Of a stretch of 64,000 bases of DNA, positions 28,269 through 37,157 are shown one piece after another (position 1 is the first letter of the stretch; the number at the start of each line of letters is the position of its first letter). The notes under the pieces are model-generated. The model searched no databases. It was given only the letters and a program-made list of their open reading frames with translations, and was not told where the DNA came from. A program made the translations under genes and the position numbers. This DNA is from Halobacillus faecis (lineage in GTDB: Bacteria; Bacillota; Bacilli; Bacillales; Halobacillaceae), in assembly GCF_007991335.1 (NCBI RefSeq), contig NZ_BJYD01000023.1, positions 1-64,000 on the forward strand, given 5' to 3'.

Positions 28269-28293
28269 CCAGTTAGTTAAATAAATGGATAAA

Positions 28294-28320
28294 AAAATCG
28301 GAGGGGAACCCTCCGATTTT
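28294..28320 (-). terminator. Terminator of yugJ
   Basis: AAAATCGGAGGG pairs with CCCTCCGATTTT around GAA(C); T-rich tail on the minus strand, eight bases after the stop. Confidence 0.85.
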
Positions 28321-28327
28321 CACATAT

Positions 28328-29494
28328 TTACTTGGACATCTCCAAGATTCTCTGAACGTCTTCTTCATGCAGTTGATTGAAGTTTCCGAATGGTCCTCGT
28401 TTCATTGCCCGGTCGACGATAATATCGAATTTGTCGTCACCAATTTCGTAATCAGCCAATGTTTCCGGCGCACCGATTGAACTCCAGAAAGAACGCAAGG
28501 CTTTTATGCCCTCTTCAGCAACTTCTTTATCGCCTTTCCCTTCAGGGTTGACACCGAAGACTTTCGTAGCCAAACGAGCAAATCGTTGTTCGTTGACCTC
28601 CAAATTGTGTTTCATCCAGTTCGGGAATAGAATCGCCAGTCCGCCCGCGTGTGGGATGTCATAGACAGCAGATACCGCATGTTCGATATTGTGGCTTGCC
28701 CAATCGCCTCGGTATCCCATTTGAAGCATGCCATTGAGTGCAACGGTCCCTGCATACAAAATAGTTTCTCTATGCTCAAGTGACTCCAGGTTGTCAAGCA
28801 GCTTAGGGGCTGTTTCAATGACAGCTCTTAAAACACCTTCGACCATCTCATCCTGTACAGGAGACTGTGTTGGGTTATGGAAGTATTGTTCAAACAAGTG
28901 TGTCATCATATCAACAATTCCATAGATCGTTTGGTCTCTCGGAACACTTACTGTGTAAGCAGGATCAAGAATAGAGAAAGTCGGGTTCGTTAGAGGAGCT
29001 GCTCCCCATCCATACTTCTCATTCGTTTCCCAATTGGTTATAACAGCACCTGCATTCATTTCAGATCCTGTAGCTGCCAGGGTCAATACGGTTCCGAATG
29101 GGAGAGCTGATTCAGGTTTCGCTTTTCTTGTAACGAGATCCCATGGAGCTCCATCGTAATTCGCCCCAGCTGCAATCGTCTTGGTACAGTCAATGACACT
29201 GCCCCCGCCTACAGCAAGAAGGAAATCAATGTTTTCTTCTTTACAAATCTGAACTCCTTTTTCCACCGTGGTCAGTTTTGGATTGGGTTCTACTCCAGAA
29301 AGTTCCTGGACTTCCACACCGGCTTCGTTCAACTGACTCATCACTTGGTCATAAACACCATTCTTCTTTATACTCCCTCCGCCATACACAACAAGCACTT
29401 TTTTAGTACCGTCCGGTATTAGGGAAGGTAATTGACTAATTTGGTCTTTACCAAAAATTAATTTCGTCGGATTATGAAACGTAAAAGCATCCAT
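28328..29494 (-). CDS. yugJ: Iron-containing alcohol dehydrogenase (YugJ/butanol dehydrogenase type)
   Basis: A 388-residue group III alcohol dehydrogenase. The AAAGGGG site supports ATG 29494; an open frame runs back to 29617. The nucleotide-binding GGGS motifs are near 40 and 96 ([10 protein letters not shown]), and metal-site residues are in [10 protein letters not shown] (near 195-204) and [18 protein letters not shown] (near 268-285). Family members reduce aldehydes with NAD(P)H during low-oxygen growth, but the substrate here cannot be fixed. Divergent yuzA lies 138 bases away. Confidence 0.9.
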   Translation of the reverse strand: MDAFTFHNPTKLIFGKDQISQLPSLIPDGTKKVLVVYGGGSIKKNGVYDQVMSQLNEAGVEVQELSGVEPNPKLTTVEKGVQICKEENIDFLLAVGGGSVIDCTKTIAAGANYDGAPWDLVTRKAKPESALPFGTVLTLAATGSEMNAGAVITNWETNEKYGWGAAPLTNPTFSILDPAYTVSVPRDQTIYGIVDMMTHLFEQYFHNPTQSPVQDEMVEGVLRAVIETAPKLLDNLESLEHRETILYAGTVALNGMLQMGYRGDWASHNIEHAVSAVYDIPHAGGLAILFPNWMKHNLEVNEQRFARLATKVFGVNPEGKGDKEVAEEGIKALRSFWSSIGAPETLADYEIGDDKFDIIVDRAMKRGPFGNFNQLHEEDVQRILEMSK

Positions 29495-29632
29495 AATGAA
29501 GTTCCCCTTTCTAAACTGAGCGTACGATGATATTATCCCCGAATTCCAAGGTATTCTCAAAAGATATGCAATTCGTATAAATTTTTTTCCTGCGTTTAAG
29601 CTAATAAAGAATAACAAAAAGGAGGTGTTTTA

Positions 29633-29872
29633 ATGAATTGGTTGAATCGTGTGGCACTTCTTCTAGTCATTGTTGGAGCTATCAACTGGGGGTTGATTGG
29701 TTTATTTCAATATGATCTTGTCGCTGGGCTTTTCGGAGGTGGTGAACAAGGAGCATGGCTGGCACGGGTCATCTATACACTTGTCGGTATTAGCGGACTT
29801 ATCGTCATATCTCTTTATTTCTCACCGGTAGCCGAACATGAGGAGTCCCCGGAAGCTGATCCGGTGGAATAG
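29633..29872 (+). CDS. yuzA: DUF378 small membrane protein (YuzA)
   Basis: A 79-residue protein with two membrane helices (about 5-27 and 43-62) joined by a glycine-rich loop. The first helix carries the family pattern VGAINWGLIGLF. A strong AAGGAGGTG site precedes the ATG. The C-terminus is acidic and probably outside the membrane core. Function of DUF378 proteins is unknown. Confidence 0.9.
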   Translation: MNWLNRVALLLVIVGAINWGLIGLFQYDLVAGLFGGGEQGAWLARVIYTLVGISGLIVISLYFSPVAEHEESPEADPVE

Positions 29873-29900
29873 AAATCCTAAACGGCATCCCCATAAAAAA

Positions 29901-29932
29901 AAAAGGACCTGTTCCATGGAACAGGTCCTTTT
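29901..29932. terminator. Bidirectional terminator between yuzA and yugI
   Basis: AAAAGGACCTGTTCCA is a perfect palindromic arm with its complement, with an A10 run before and T after. Confidence 0.9.
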
Positions 29933-29942
29933 CATATCTTTC

Positions 29943-30326
29943 TTACTTACGGAATTTTTCACGGTCGTCGGATTGTTTGATCCAATCTTCAAGCTTGTCT
30001 TTCAGCGTGTTGAAACCAGCTGTAGACTCTTCTTGTTTAGGTGCTGCTTGTTTACGAGGACGACGTGTTGCTGCCTTTGGAGCTTCTTGCGTCGCACGGA
30101 TAGAAAGAGAATATTTATTGCTCTTTTCATCGATGTTTAGGATTTTAACTTGTACTTCGTCACCTTCAGAAAGGTGTTCGTTGATATCCTTCACGTAGCC
30201 GTGAGTAACTTCTGAAATGTGTACAAGACCTTGTACCTGCTCGTCTAGAGCAACGAACGCACCGTATGGCTGAATTCCTGTAACTTTACCTTCTAAAACT
30301 TGACCTTCTTGAAACTTATCTGACAT
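29943..30326 (-). CDS. yugI: S1 RNA-binding domain protein (YugI, general stress protein 13 family)
   Basis: A 127-residue protein with an N-terminal S1 domain (about 6-76: VLEGKVTGIQPYGAFVAL, GLVHISEV, VKILNIDE) and a basic, lysine/arginine-rich linker, then a short helical C-terminus. S1 proteins bind single-stranded RNA, and GSP13 proteins associate with ribosomes. An AGGAG site supports ATG 30326 over the frame from 30335. It is divergent from the XRE regulator gene. Confidence 0.92.
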   Translation of the reverse strand: MSDKFQEGQVLEGKVTGIQPYGAFVALDEQVQGLVHISEVTHGYVKDINEHLSEGDEVQVKILNIDEKSNKYSLSIRATQEAPKAATRRPRKQAAPKQEESTAGFNTLKDKLEDWIKQSDDREKFRK

Positions 30327-30491
30327 GCTATACAACTCCTGATTTAATTATTATTCGCTTCTTTTCACGCAATAAATGATTTTACCATAAAAGCGATCAT
30401 TTAGCAAAGTAAACTTAAACTTCTCAAAAGGTTTGAAATTTCCTATCCAATAAAGTGGTATAATATAGGAAAGAACAGAGGAGGTATGTTT

Positions 30492-30848
30492 ATGTCCACT
30501 GGTAACAATATCCGCAAATACCGCGAGTTGAAGAACTTCTCAAAGGAAGATCTGGCAATGAAAGCAAGAATAGGGGTTCATACTCTGGAAAGTTATGAAA
30601 CTGACGAACGTACACCTGAATTAGATACCATCCTTAAGATTTCAACCGTCCTTGATATCCCTGCCTCTGAATTGTTAGAGAACCATGAGGAAAACTCATC
30701 AGAAATTGATGAAGAATTGCAAAACCTCATACAGGAAATCGGCGTGAAACGTTCGAAACTCCTACTTAAAAAAGCCCGTGACTTCTCAGAACAGGACGTC
30801 CTTCGCGCAATGAATCTCCTCTATGATTTAAATCAACAAAAAAATTAA
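30492..30848 (+). CDS. XRE family helix-turn-helix regulator
   Basis: A 118-residue transcriptional regulator. The N-terminal HTH (about 6-60: GNNIRKYRELKNFSKEDLA ... TLESYE) is of the XRE/Cro type. The C-terminal half is helical (EIDEELQNLIQEIGVKRSKLLLKK) and may mediate dimerisation. The GAGGAGG site lies right before ATG 30486, so ATG 30492 is the likely start. Targets are unknown; neither a partner toxin nor a phage context is present. A terminator follows at 30922. Confidence 0.88.
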   Translation: MSTGNNIRKYRELKNFSKEDLAMKARIGVHTLESYETDERTPELDTILKISTVLDIPASELLENHEENSSEIDEELQNLIQEIGVKRSKLLLKKARDFSEQDVLRAMNLLYDLNQQKN

Positions 30849-30921
30849 AAAAAGTAGGTTTATAAACTATGAAAGATGGTTATATTAAATAACGTAAGAC
30901 TTTCTCGTATTCCCCCTGTGT

Positions 30922-30954
30922 AAGCAGAGCGAACGTTCGCTTTGCTTTTTTTTT
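30922..30954 (+). terminator. Terminator of the XRE regulator gene
   Basis: AAGCAGAGCGAA pairs with TTCGCTTTGCTT around CG, followed by eight further T. Confidence 0.85.
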
Positions 30955-31139
30955 GCCTTTTATTAAATACATACCTAGAACATCTACGTTTTTCCCCTAA
31001 AGATATCCCTATTGCTCCCCCATACCTACCATGAACTTTTTGATATACAAGGACTCCTTGCACCCAAACAACATATTTTCATTCAACTGACTGATTCGGG
31101 TAAGATAGATAACAAAATGGAGTATTGGAGGAAAACGTT

Positions 31140-32318
31140 ATGGAACGTTTTGAAGAAGTCGTTTCAAGAAAAGGAACACGGTCCGTCAAATGGGATATGG
31201 CGGAGGATCTTTACCAGGATAAAGAAGTACTGCCGATGTGGGTCGCTGATATGGACTTCAAAACTCCATCAGCTGTTACGAATGCCATAAAAGAACGAGC
31301 CGAACACGGAATTTTCGGATACACGATTCCGGATGACAAAGTCAAAGCAAGCATCACTCATTGGCTCGAAAACCAACATCAATGGAAAATAGATCCAGAG
31401 TGGATCACGTATAGCCCAGGGGTTATCCCCTCCTTGCATATGATCATTCAATCGCTCACGGAAATTGGTGACCATATCATTATTCAAACTCCTGTCTACC
31501 CTCCCTTTTACAGTGTCATTAAAGATCACGGGAGGCATGTAGTACAGAATCCTCTTCAGTTGAAAGAAGAACAATACGAAATTGACTTTGCTGATTTTGA
31601 AAAGAAAATTAAAGATCATAACGTCTCCATGTTCATCCTTTGCAATCCTCACAATCCAGTCGGACGCGTTTGGAAGAAAGAAGAATTGCAAAAGATGATG
31701 GACATCTGCTTAAAGCATGATGTCAAAGTGGTATCAGATGAGATTCACGCAGATTTGATCTATCATGGGAATGTTCATATTCCTGCAGCGAGCTTGTCTG
31801 AAAAAGCTTCCAAGCAAACCATCACTTGCTTATCACCAACAAAGACGTTCAACCTAGCAGGTCTGCAGGCTTCATACGTCGTCATTCCTGATGGAGCGGC
31901 TAAGAAAAGAATCGACCGTCACTTTAAAAACCAAGGCATGTTGATGTTGAATACATTAGGCCTGACAGCAATGGAAGCGGCCTATGACCATGGCGAAGAG
32001 TGGCTAAGTCAATTAATGCATGTTTTGGAAACTCATCGCGATTATGTCACTGATCGATTTCATAACGAAACATCTTCCATCCGCGTTCTTCCAGCAGAAG
32101 GGACTTATCTCCTTTGGTTGGACTGTAGAGAACTGAAGATGGACCAAGCAGAATTGAAGCGATTCATGCAAAAAGAAGCGAAAGTAGGATTGAACGATGG
32201 GGCTTCCTTTGGTGAGGAAGGGGAAGGATTCATGCGCCTGAACATAGCCGCCCCGAAATCAATCATCGAAGACGGTGTCAGCCGTATCATCACCGCTGTA
32301 AAGAAGAGAGAACAATAA
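31140..32318 (+). CDS. patB: PLP-dependent cystathionine beta-lyase (PatB/MalY family)
   Basis: A 392-residue fold-type I PLP enzyme. GGAGG eight bases upstream supports ATG 31140. The N-terminal segment VLPMWVADMDF (near 29-39) is the PatB/MalY signature. CNPHNPVGR is near 171, the DEIHADL aspartate near 202 and the PLP lysine in SPTKTFNLAGLQ near 235. PatB cleaves carbon-sulfur bonds such as cystathionine or cysteine conjugates. In B. subtilis patB neighbours kinB and kapB; here kapB is close by but kinB is missing. Confidence 0.94.
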   Translation: MERFEEVVSRKGTRSVKWDMAEDLYQDKEVLPMWVADMDFKTPSAVTNAIKERAEHGIFGYTIPDDKVKASITHWLENQHQWKIDPEWITYSPGVIPSLHMIIQSLTEIGDHIIIQTPVYPPFYSVIKDHGRHVVQNPLQLKEEQYEIDFADFEKKIKDHNVSMFILCNPHNPVGRVWKKEELQKMMDICLKHDVKVVSDEIHADLIYHGNVHIPAASLSEKASKQTITCLSPTKTFNLAGLQASYVVIPDGAAKKRIDRHFKNQGMLMLNTLGLTAMEAAYDHGEEWLSQLMHVLETHRDYVTDRFHNETSSIRVLPAEGTYLLWLDCRELKMDQAELKRFMQKEAKVGLNDGASFGEEGEGFMRLNIAAPKSIIEDGVSRIITAVKKREQ

Positions 32319-32346
32319 AAAAGTCTCCCACTGGGAGACTTTTTTT
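32317..32346. terminator. Bidirectional terminator between patB and sodC
   Basis: AAAAAAGTCTCCC and GGGAGACTTTTTT pair around ACT, serving both convergent genes. Confidence 0.9.
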
Positions 32347-32921
32347 TAATTACTTTCCTGCTTCTTATCTGGCTCTGTAGGATCACTCGTTTCGTCTTCA
32401 TCCGCTTTTAGAGTAATTCTCCCACAAGCGATACGATCTCCTGAATCACCCGCCGGCTGCGTCATTCCATCATCCTGACCGCTATGCAAGACGATGGATG
32501 TCCCCTCATCTCTAAGTAAAGATTTCTGCCCTTCTTTTAGCTTGGCTTCCGGCAGCATTAATTTAGTGTCCACCATACCACTTTGATCTGCTTCCACATT
32601 CGGCATGTCCCCGACGTGAGCTCCCTTCGGATTCATCAACCCATGATCCTTAGAAAGGGGGTTGAAGTGATTCCCCGCACTTTTGAAGTCAGGGGCTTCA
32701 CATTTCGGAAACTCATGGATATGCACAGCATGCATGCCCGGTTCAAGACCCTCTACTTTTAATTGGACTTCTACTCCTTCCGGCTGCTCTGTCAGTGTTG
32801 CCGTGCCTATTTTATCGTTGTCAGGATTATAGATGGACGTTTTCAAAGGAGAACGCTCTTCCCCCGAACAGCCAGCAAGAATGAACACAAATGCAATCAA
32901 AAAACCGATTAAGACTCTCAT
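32346..32921 (-). CDS. Cu/Zn superoxide dismutase-like lipoprotein
   Basis: A 191-residue secreted lipoprotein. The signal peptide ends in the lipobox LAGC near residue 16-19. The SOD domain keeps the metal ligands: HIHEF (two His), GNHFNP, the HG and AHVGD pair (zinc His and Asp) and IVLHSGQDD (last copper His). Cysteines in PKCEAP and IACGRI can form the structural disulfide. This suggests an active extracytoplasmic Cu/Zn SOD rather than a metal-poor relative. The C-terminal 20 residues are acidic and low-complexity. GGAGG supports ATG 32921 over the frame from 32987. Confidence 0.92.
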   Translation of the reverse strand: MRVLIGFLIAFVFILAGCSGEERSPLKTSIYNPDNDKIGTATLTEQPEGVEVQLKVEGLEPGMHAVHIHEFPKCEAPDFKSAGNHFNPLSKDHGLMNPKGAHVGDMPNVEADQSGMVDTKLMLPEAKLKEGQKSLLRDEGTSIVLHSGQDDGMTQPAGDSGDRIACGRITLKADEDETSDPTEPDKKQESN

Positions 32922-32986
32922 ATAAATCCTCCGTTCCATGAAATACTCCATGGATAGTATCTCCATCGATTTATAAAAATATAACA

Positions 32987-33022
32987 AAAGCCACGTCAGG
33001 CTCAGGCCCTAACGTGGCTTTT
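32987..33022 (-). terminator. Terminator overlapping the stop of the small membrane protein
   Basis: AAAAGCCACGT and ACGTGGCTTTT pair across a 15-base loop; the TAG at 33009-33011 is in the loop edge. Confidence 0.75.
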
Positions 33023-33203
33023 CATTCTCTTTATTTGCATGTTCATCTAACCTGTAGGCTTGGTCAACTTTCTGCTCTTCTTTTTGAGAAATTTTTATGA
33101 ACCAAATCATTGTGACTGCGGCAAATACGATAAAAAGCATCAACATAACGATCGCAGGAATATACTCTGATTTATCTTGAGGAAAATAAAGAAATTCCAT
33201 CAT
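33009..33203 (-). CDS. Small single-span membrane protein
   Basis: About 64 residues from ATG 33203; the frame opens at 33215. One membrane helix (about 14-36, YIPAIVMLMLFIVFAAVTMIWF) is followed by a charged cytoplasmic tail rich in Lys and Glu. An AGAAGG site is present but the spacing is long. The stop codon is inside the terminator hairpin. No family is recognised. It is upstream of the sodC-like gene on the same strand, separated by a terminator. Confidence 0.65.
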   Translation of the reverse strand: MMEFLYFPQDKSEYIPAIVMLMLFIVFAAVTMIWFIKISQKEEQKVDQAYRLDEHANKENEKPR

Positions 33204-33327
33204 AGGGCAACACATCCTTCTAACTAGAAGTATATCAAAGATTCACCTCCTCATTGAAGAGCTTCACGATATCTTCACAATTTCAATTTTTGTTACAATG
33301 GATGGAGAAAATGAGAGGAGTGAGTAG

Positions 33328-33708
33328 ATGTCAGAGTTTCCGAACGGTTCAATCGTAACAGCACATTATAAAACGGGTATTTATATCGGAGAAGTCATCG
33401 AAGATCGCAATCGTTTTTACCTTGTGAAAGTACTGGCCGTCGAAAAACACCCGATGCAAGGAGACCTTCACAACCCCGGCAAAACCGAAGAGGTCTTTTT
33501 CCATCAGCGGAAAGCTTTAAGCTACAACGAAAAAGCCAATGTCCAAAAAGAAGCCGTCAAGCCTTTTGAAGGGGATATTCCTTCCTATGAAGTGTCTTTA
33601 AAAGAAGCAGTGGATGCTCTTAAGACAAAGCTCGAAAGAAGAGAAACAGAATTCAATAAGAGTGCGAAAAACCAGCTGGATGATCTGGAGAAGCAGTACT
33701 TCGGATAA
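33328..33708 (+). CDS. kapB: Kinase-associated protein B (KapB)
   Basis: A 126-residue protein that in B. subtilis is a lipoprotein-like accessory needed for KinB signalling into the sporulation phosphorelay. Family features seen are GSIVTAHYKTGIYIGEVIE at the start, VLAVEKHPMQGDLHNP (near 35-50) and FFHQRKAL (near 56-63). No lipobox or signal peptide is visible here, so it may be cytoplasmic. GAGAGGAG precedes the ATG. kinB and kapD, its usual neighbours, are not present in the window. Confidence 0.93.
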   Translation: MSEFPNGSIVTAHYKTGIYIGEVIEDRNRFYLVKVLAVEKHPMQGDLHNPGKTEEVFFHQRKALSYNEKANVQKEAVKPFEGDIPSYEVSLKEAVDALKTKLERRETEFNKSAKNQLDDLEKQYFG

Positions 33709-33800
33709 ATGGAAAGATGACAGCGCTTTTTTCGTATTTGTTTTCTAATCAAGGGTATGGTAATTTTATATAGTCAAAAGTAATGGAGGAGGTCATATCC

Positions 33801-34511
33801 ATGACAACACATATTGGAGCGAAACCTGGAGACATTGCAGACAAGATCCTTCTTCCTGGTGATCCGCTACGAGCGAAATACATTGCAGAAAACTTTTTAG
33901 AAGACGCGACATGCTATAACGAAGTACGAGGCATGTACGGTTATACAGGTACTTATAAAGGTGAAAGAATTTCCGTCCAGGGAACAGGCATGGGCGTGCC
34001 ATCCATCTCTATCTATATCAATGAATTGATGGAAAGTTACGGTGTTCAAAAACTGATCCGGGTCGGCTCTTGTGGGGCATTGCAAAGCGATGTTAAAGTT
34101 CGTGATGTCATCCTTGCTTCTACTTCCACAACAGATTCACAGATGAACCGTATGGTCTTCGGCGGCATTGACTTTGCACCAACCGCTGATTTTAACCTCT
34201 TGAAAAATGCGTATGATGCGGGAACAGAAAAAGGTTTGAAGCTTAAAGTCGGAAACGTATTTACCAGCGACAGCTTTTACCGTGATCAAGCCATGGACCT
34301 TTTCAACCTGCTTGCTAAGTACAATGTGCTGGCAGTAGAAATGGAAACAACAGCTCTTTACACGCTGGCAGCGAAATACAATCGTCAGGCTCTATCGGTA
34401 TTGACGGTAAGTGACCATATCCTTACAGGTGAAGAAACAACCGCGGAAGAACGCCAAACGACATTCAATGAAATGATCGAAGTCGCTCTAGAAGCAGCGA
34501 TTCAAGATTAA
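33801..34511 (+). CDS. deoD: Purine nucleoside phosphorylase (DeoD type)
   Basis: A 236-residue hexameric purine nucleoside phosphorylase that splits purine (deoxy)nucleosides with phosphate. GGAGGAGGT supports ATG 33801. Phosphate-binding LPGDPLRAK (near 18-26) and GTGMGVPSI (near 62-70), RVGSCGAL (near 86), VEMETTALY (near 178) and the catalytic Asp in VSDHI (near 203) are present. It is in the kapB-to-pepA interval and has its own terminator. Confidence 0.98.
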   Translation: MTTHIGAKPGDIADKILLPGDPLRAKYIAENFLEDATCYNEVRGMYGYTGTYKGERISVQGTGMGVPSISIYINELMESYGVQKLIRVGSCGALQSDVKVRDVILASTSTTDSQMNRMVFGGIDFAPTADFNLLKNAYDAGTEKGLKLKVGNVFTSDSFYRDQAMDLFNLLAKYNVLAVEMETTALYTLAAKYNRQALSVLTVSDHILTGEETTAEERQTTFNEMIEVALEAAIQD

Positions 34512-34517
34512 TAAACA

Positions 34518-34544
34518 AGCACCCCTACAAATGTAGTGGGTGCT
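34518..34544 (+). terminator. Terminator of deoD
   Basis: AGCACCC and GGGTGCT pair, with an inner CTAC/GTAG stem, followed by TTCATTTT. Confidence 0.75.
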
Positions 34545-34545
34545 T

Positions 34546-34773
34546 TCATTTTGGTGTAATTTCCTCTATATCGTTTACATGGACAACATAGATTCGGTCG
34601 CCAATACTGATAAAAACGTTCTCCCCCCAGACTCTTTCCATCTTGCCGAAATATTGACCATCCGCTGTATGAACGAACAAGAAAGTCCCTAGATTCTTTT
34701 TTATCATCTTTAGGATGGTACGCCTGCGTGACGAGGGGCGGATTTTCCGCCACAACGATGTCAGTTGGAACAT
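34546..34773 (-). CDS. Small protein with a beta-barrel-like C-terminus, unknown
   Basis: A 75-residue basic protein. A GGGGAGG site supports ATG 34773. The N-terminal 28 residues are strongly basic (SRRRTILKMIKKN). The C-terminal part alternates hydrophobic strands (GTFLFVHTADGQYFGKM, NVFISIGDRIYVVHVNDI) in a pattern like short SH3/LSm-type or DUF2642-like spore proteins. This fold idea is an inference. It lies between convergent deoD and, upstream, the pepA terminator. Confidence 0.65.
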   Translation of the reverse strand: MFQLTSLWRKIRPSSRRRTILKMIKKNLGTFLFVHTADGQYFGKMERVWGENVFISIGDRIYVVHVNDIEEITPK

Positions 34774-34857
34774 CTCCCTGCCTCCCCGCTCATCTCCCTT
34801 TCTATATGTTATACGTCTGCGATCTGGGGGTGCGAGGTCAAGGCCTATAAAAACATA

Positions 34858-34886
34858 AAAAACCTCCCGTTTTTGGGAGGTTTTTT
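34858..34886 (-). terminator. Terminator of pepA
   Basis: AAAAAACCTCCC and GGGAGGTTTTTT form a perfect stem that begins four bases after the pepA stop. Confidence 0.9.
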
Positions 34887-34889
34887 CAA

Positions 34890-36365
34890 CTATTCCATTA
34901 TATATTGAGCTAACGTTTTAGACATGACGCCTGTTGGACCTTTAGGACCCAAATCATGAGCACTTTCAGCAATCGATGTGCCGGCGATATCCAAATGAAC
35001 CCAAGGCACTTTTTCCACGAAGGCACCCACAAATGCTCCTCCCATAATTGGATGGGCTTTTCTCGTTGGTGAGTTGTTCAAATCAGCAATCGCGCTTTTT
35101 CTCACTTGTGCCTTATAATCATCATTGTAAGGTAAAAGCCAAATGGGCTCTCCTACAGATTTCCCTGCGCCTTCAACCGCTTTGTAAAAATGTTCATCAT
35201 TTGTCATAGCACCTGTCATCCAGGACCCTAGCGCCGTTACGACACCCCCAGTTAAAGTTGCGACATCAATTACTCGATCCGCTCCCTGGCTCTGAGCGTA
35301 GGTGACCCCATCAGCAAGGGCAAGCCGACCTTCTGCATCTGTATTCAACACTTCAATCGTCAAGCCACTCATCGATGTAATCACATCATCCGGTTTGAAG
35401 GCATCTCCTGATATCATATTGTCAGAGGAAGGAATGACAGCAATGACGTTCTTTTTGGGCTTTAATTGGCCGATGGTTTCCATAGCGCCAAGAACAGCTG
35501 CCGCTCCCCCCATATCCCCCTTCATACCTGGCATTCCGGTTTTCGGTTTAATCGAATAGCCACCTGTATCATATGTGATTCCTTTTCCAACGAGGGCCGT
35601 AACATCTTTCCATTCTTCCAACCCTTGATATTTAAGCACAATCATTTTGGGTGGTTCTACAGAACCTTGATTGACAGCCAACAAAGCTCCCATCCCTAGC
35701 TCTTCCATGTCTTCTTTCTCTAGAATGCTCAACTCGAACTGATAGTCTTCTGCCATCGTTGTAGCGAACTCAGCCATTTCAGATGCTGTCAGTATATTCG
35801 CAGGCAGATGCACCAGATACCTGGCTGTGTTTACCCCATCACCAAAGGCCTGTCCTTTAAATAAAGACTCAAGGACCGTTTTCTCCTCACGTTCTGTCCA
35901 AACGGTAAGTTCGTTGATGTCGACCGGTTCTTTTTGATTGGTTTTAAAAGAAGGGAGACGATACGTCGACGTGAGTAGAGTCTCTGAAAGAAGAGCAGAG
36001 TATTGATTTACGTCTTTCCCTTCCGGAATAAAACTTTCCAGTAAAATAGTCACAGACGAAACTTTGTCCTTGATTAAACTTTGAAAAACGCGACCAAGCG
36101 TCTTGCGGTACTTGTTTTCCTCAAATTTATGTGATGACCCGAGACCAACGACATAGATATTCTTCAGGTCACTTTCATTCATGACTAAAACCTTATCGAG
36201 TTTTTTGCTTTCCGTAGACAAATGACCAGCTTCTATGTACGCTTCAAGATCGACTCCACATGACTCTTTCACCTTATCGATCGTAGGCTTGTTCCTCTCT
36301 CTTTCCTCGAAAAGACCCACAAGCAAGGATCCCGTGTCTTTCCATTCGTTTGTTACAGTAAACAT
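34890..36365 (-). CDS. pepA: Leucyl aminopeptidase, M17 family
   Basis: A 491-residue cytosolic metallo-aminopeptidase. GGAGGTG supports ATG 36365 over the frame from 36386. The N-terminal macro-like domain fills about 1-160. The catalytic domain shows GKGITYDTGGYSIKP (near 255-269), KGDMGGAA (near 278), the signature NTDAEGRL (near 342-349) and the two-metal ligands therein. The MSGLTIEV stretch precedes it. B. subtilis YuiE is the counterpart. Confidence 0.96.
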   Translation of the reverse strand: MFTVTNEWKDTGSLLVGLFEERERNKPTIDKVKESCGVDLEAYIEAGHLSTESKKLDKVLVMNESDLKNIYVVGLGSSHKFEENKYRKTLGRVFQSLIKDKVSSVTILLESFIPEGKDVNQYSALLSETLLTSTYRLPSFKTNQKEPVDINELTVWTEREEKTVLESLFKGQAFGDGVNTARYLVHLPANILTASEMAEFATTMAEDYQFELSILEKEDMEELGMGALLAVNQGSVEPPKMIVLKYQGLEEWKDVTALVGKGITYDTGGYSIKPKTGMPGMKGDMGGAAAVLGAMETIGQLKPKKNVIAVIPSSDNMISGDAFKPDDVITSMSGLTIEVLNTDAEGRLALADGVTYAQSQGADRVIDVATLTGGVVTALGSWMTGAMTNDEHFYKAVEGAGKSVGEPIWLLPYNDDYKAQVRKSAIADLNNSPTRKAHPIMGGAFVGAFVEKVPWVHLDIAGTSIAESAHDLGPKGPTGVMSKTLAQYIME

Positions 36366-36635
36366 ATTGATACACCTCCATATCAAGTATACACAATCTC
36401 CCGAGGTTTTCCTTCAGATATGGTCCGTTTTACTACCTTAACTTAACATGATTATAACTATCTCGCTCCATGGAACATATGGTATAATGATTTTGCTCCA
36501 TCACCATATCAACACTCTCATAGACCATACCATTTAACGGTTGCACTTGATTCATGCATCCATGCTATATGGTATGAAAGAACAACTACATAGATTGTCA
36601 CTTCTATTCCCCGGAAGATCAGAAAGGATGTAATC

Positions 36636-37118
36636 ATGCTATTAGATTTAGTGCAAAACTTCCCCCTTTGGGCGTCGATCGCTGCTATTCTTTTCGCCCA
36701 AGTGATTAAAATTCCAATTCAATTCATAGCATCCCGACAGTTGAATACCAGTCTCGCCTTCAGTACAGGTGGTATGCCCAGCAGTCACTCGGCAGCTGTA
36801 ACCGCACTTGCCACTGGCGTCGGAATTGAACAAGGATTCGGATCATCTGTTTTTGCTATTGCCTGCGTCTTCAGTATCATCGTAATGTTCGACAGTACTG
36901 GAGTCAGAAGACAAACTGGCGAACAAGCCATCATGTTAAACATCTTACTCAATGACTTCAACCGTTTCGTAAGTGAAGCCAAAAGCTGGCAGCAAAAAGA
37001 GGGCTACCAAAAGAAAGAAGAACTAAAAGAATTATTAGGTCACCAGCCAATTGAAGTGTTCTTCGGTGGACTGACAGGTATTCTACTCACTTTCCTTCTT
37101 CATTCCTTGATTTACTAA
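36636..37118 (+). CDS. yuiD: Divergent PAP2 family membrane protein (YuiD)
   Basis: A 160-residue DUF212 protein with about four membrane segments. The motif GGMPSSHSAAVTAL (near 46-59) matches the PSSHS box of acid phosphatase/vanadium peroxidase-related proteins, and HSLIY ends the last helix. A lipid-phosphate substrate is plausible by analogy. AGAAAGGATG precedes the ATG. The 270 bases upstream hold several short ATATGGTAT-type motifs but no gene. Confidence 0.92.
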   Translation: MLLDLVQNFPLWASIAAILFAQVIKIPIQFIASRQLNTSLAFSTGGMPSSHSAAVTALATGVGIEQGFGSSVFAIACVFSIIVMFDSTGVRRQTGEQAIMLNILLNDFNRFVSEAKSWQQKEGYQKKEELKELLGHQPIEVFFGGLTGILLTFLLHSLIY

Positions 37119-37157
37119 AAAAATCTCTTCCGCTTTATTTTACGGAAGAGATTTTTT
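37117..37157. terminator. Bidirectional terminator between yuiD and yuiC
   Basis: AAAAAAATCTCTTCCG and CGGAAGAGATTTTTT pair around a 10-base loop. It overlaps the stop codons of both convergent genes. Confidence 0.9.

Noticed and set aside
30492-30848. Prophage or toxin-antitoxin repressor
   Set aside because: The XRE gene has no phage genes or toxin beside it and has its own terminator among core genes.
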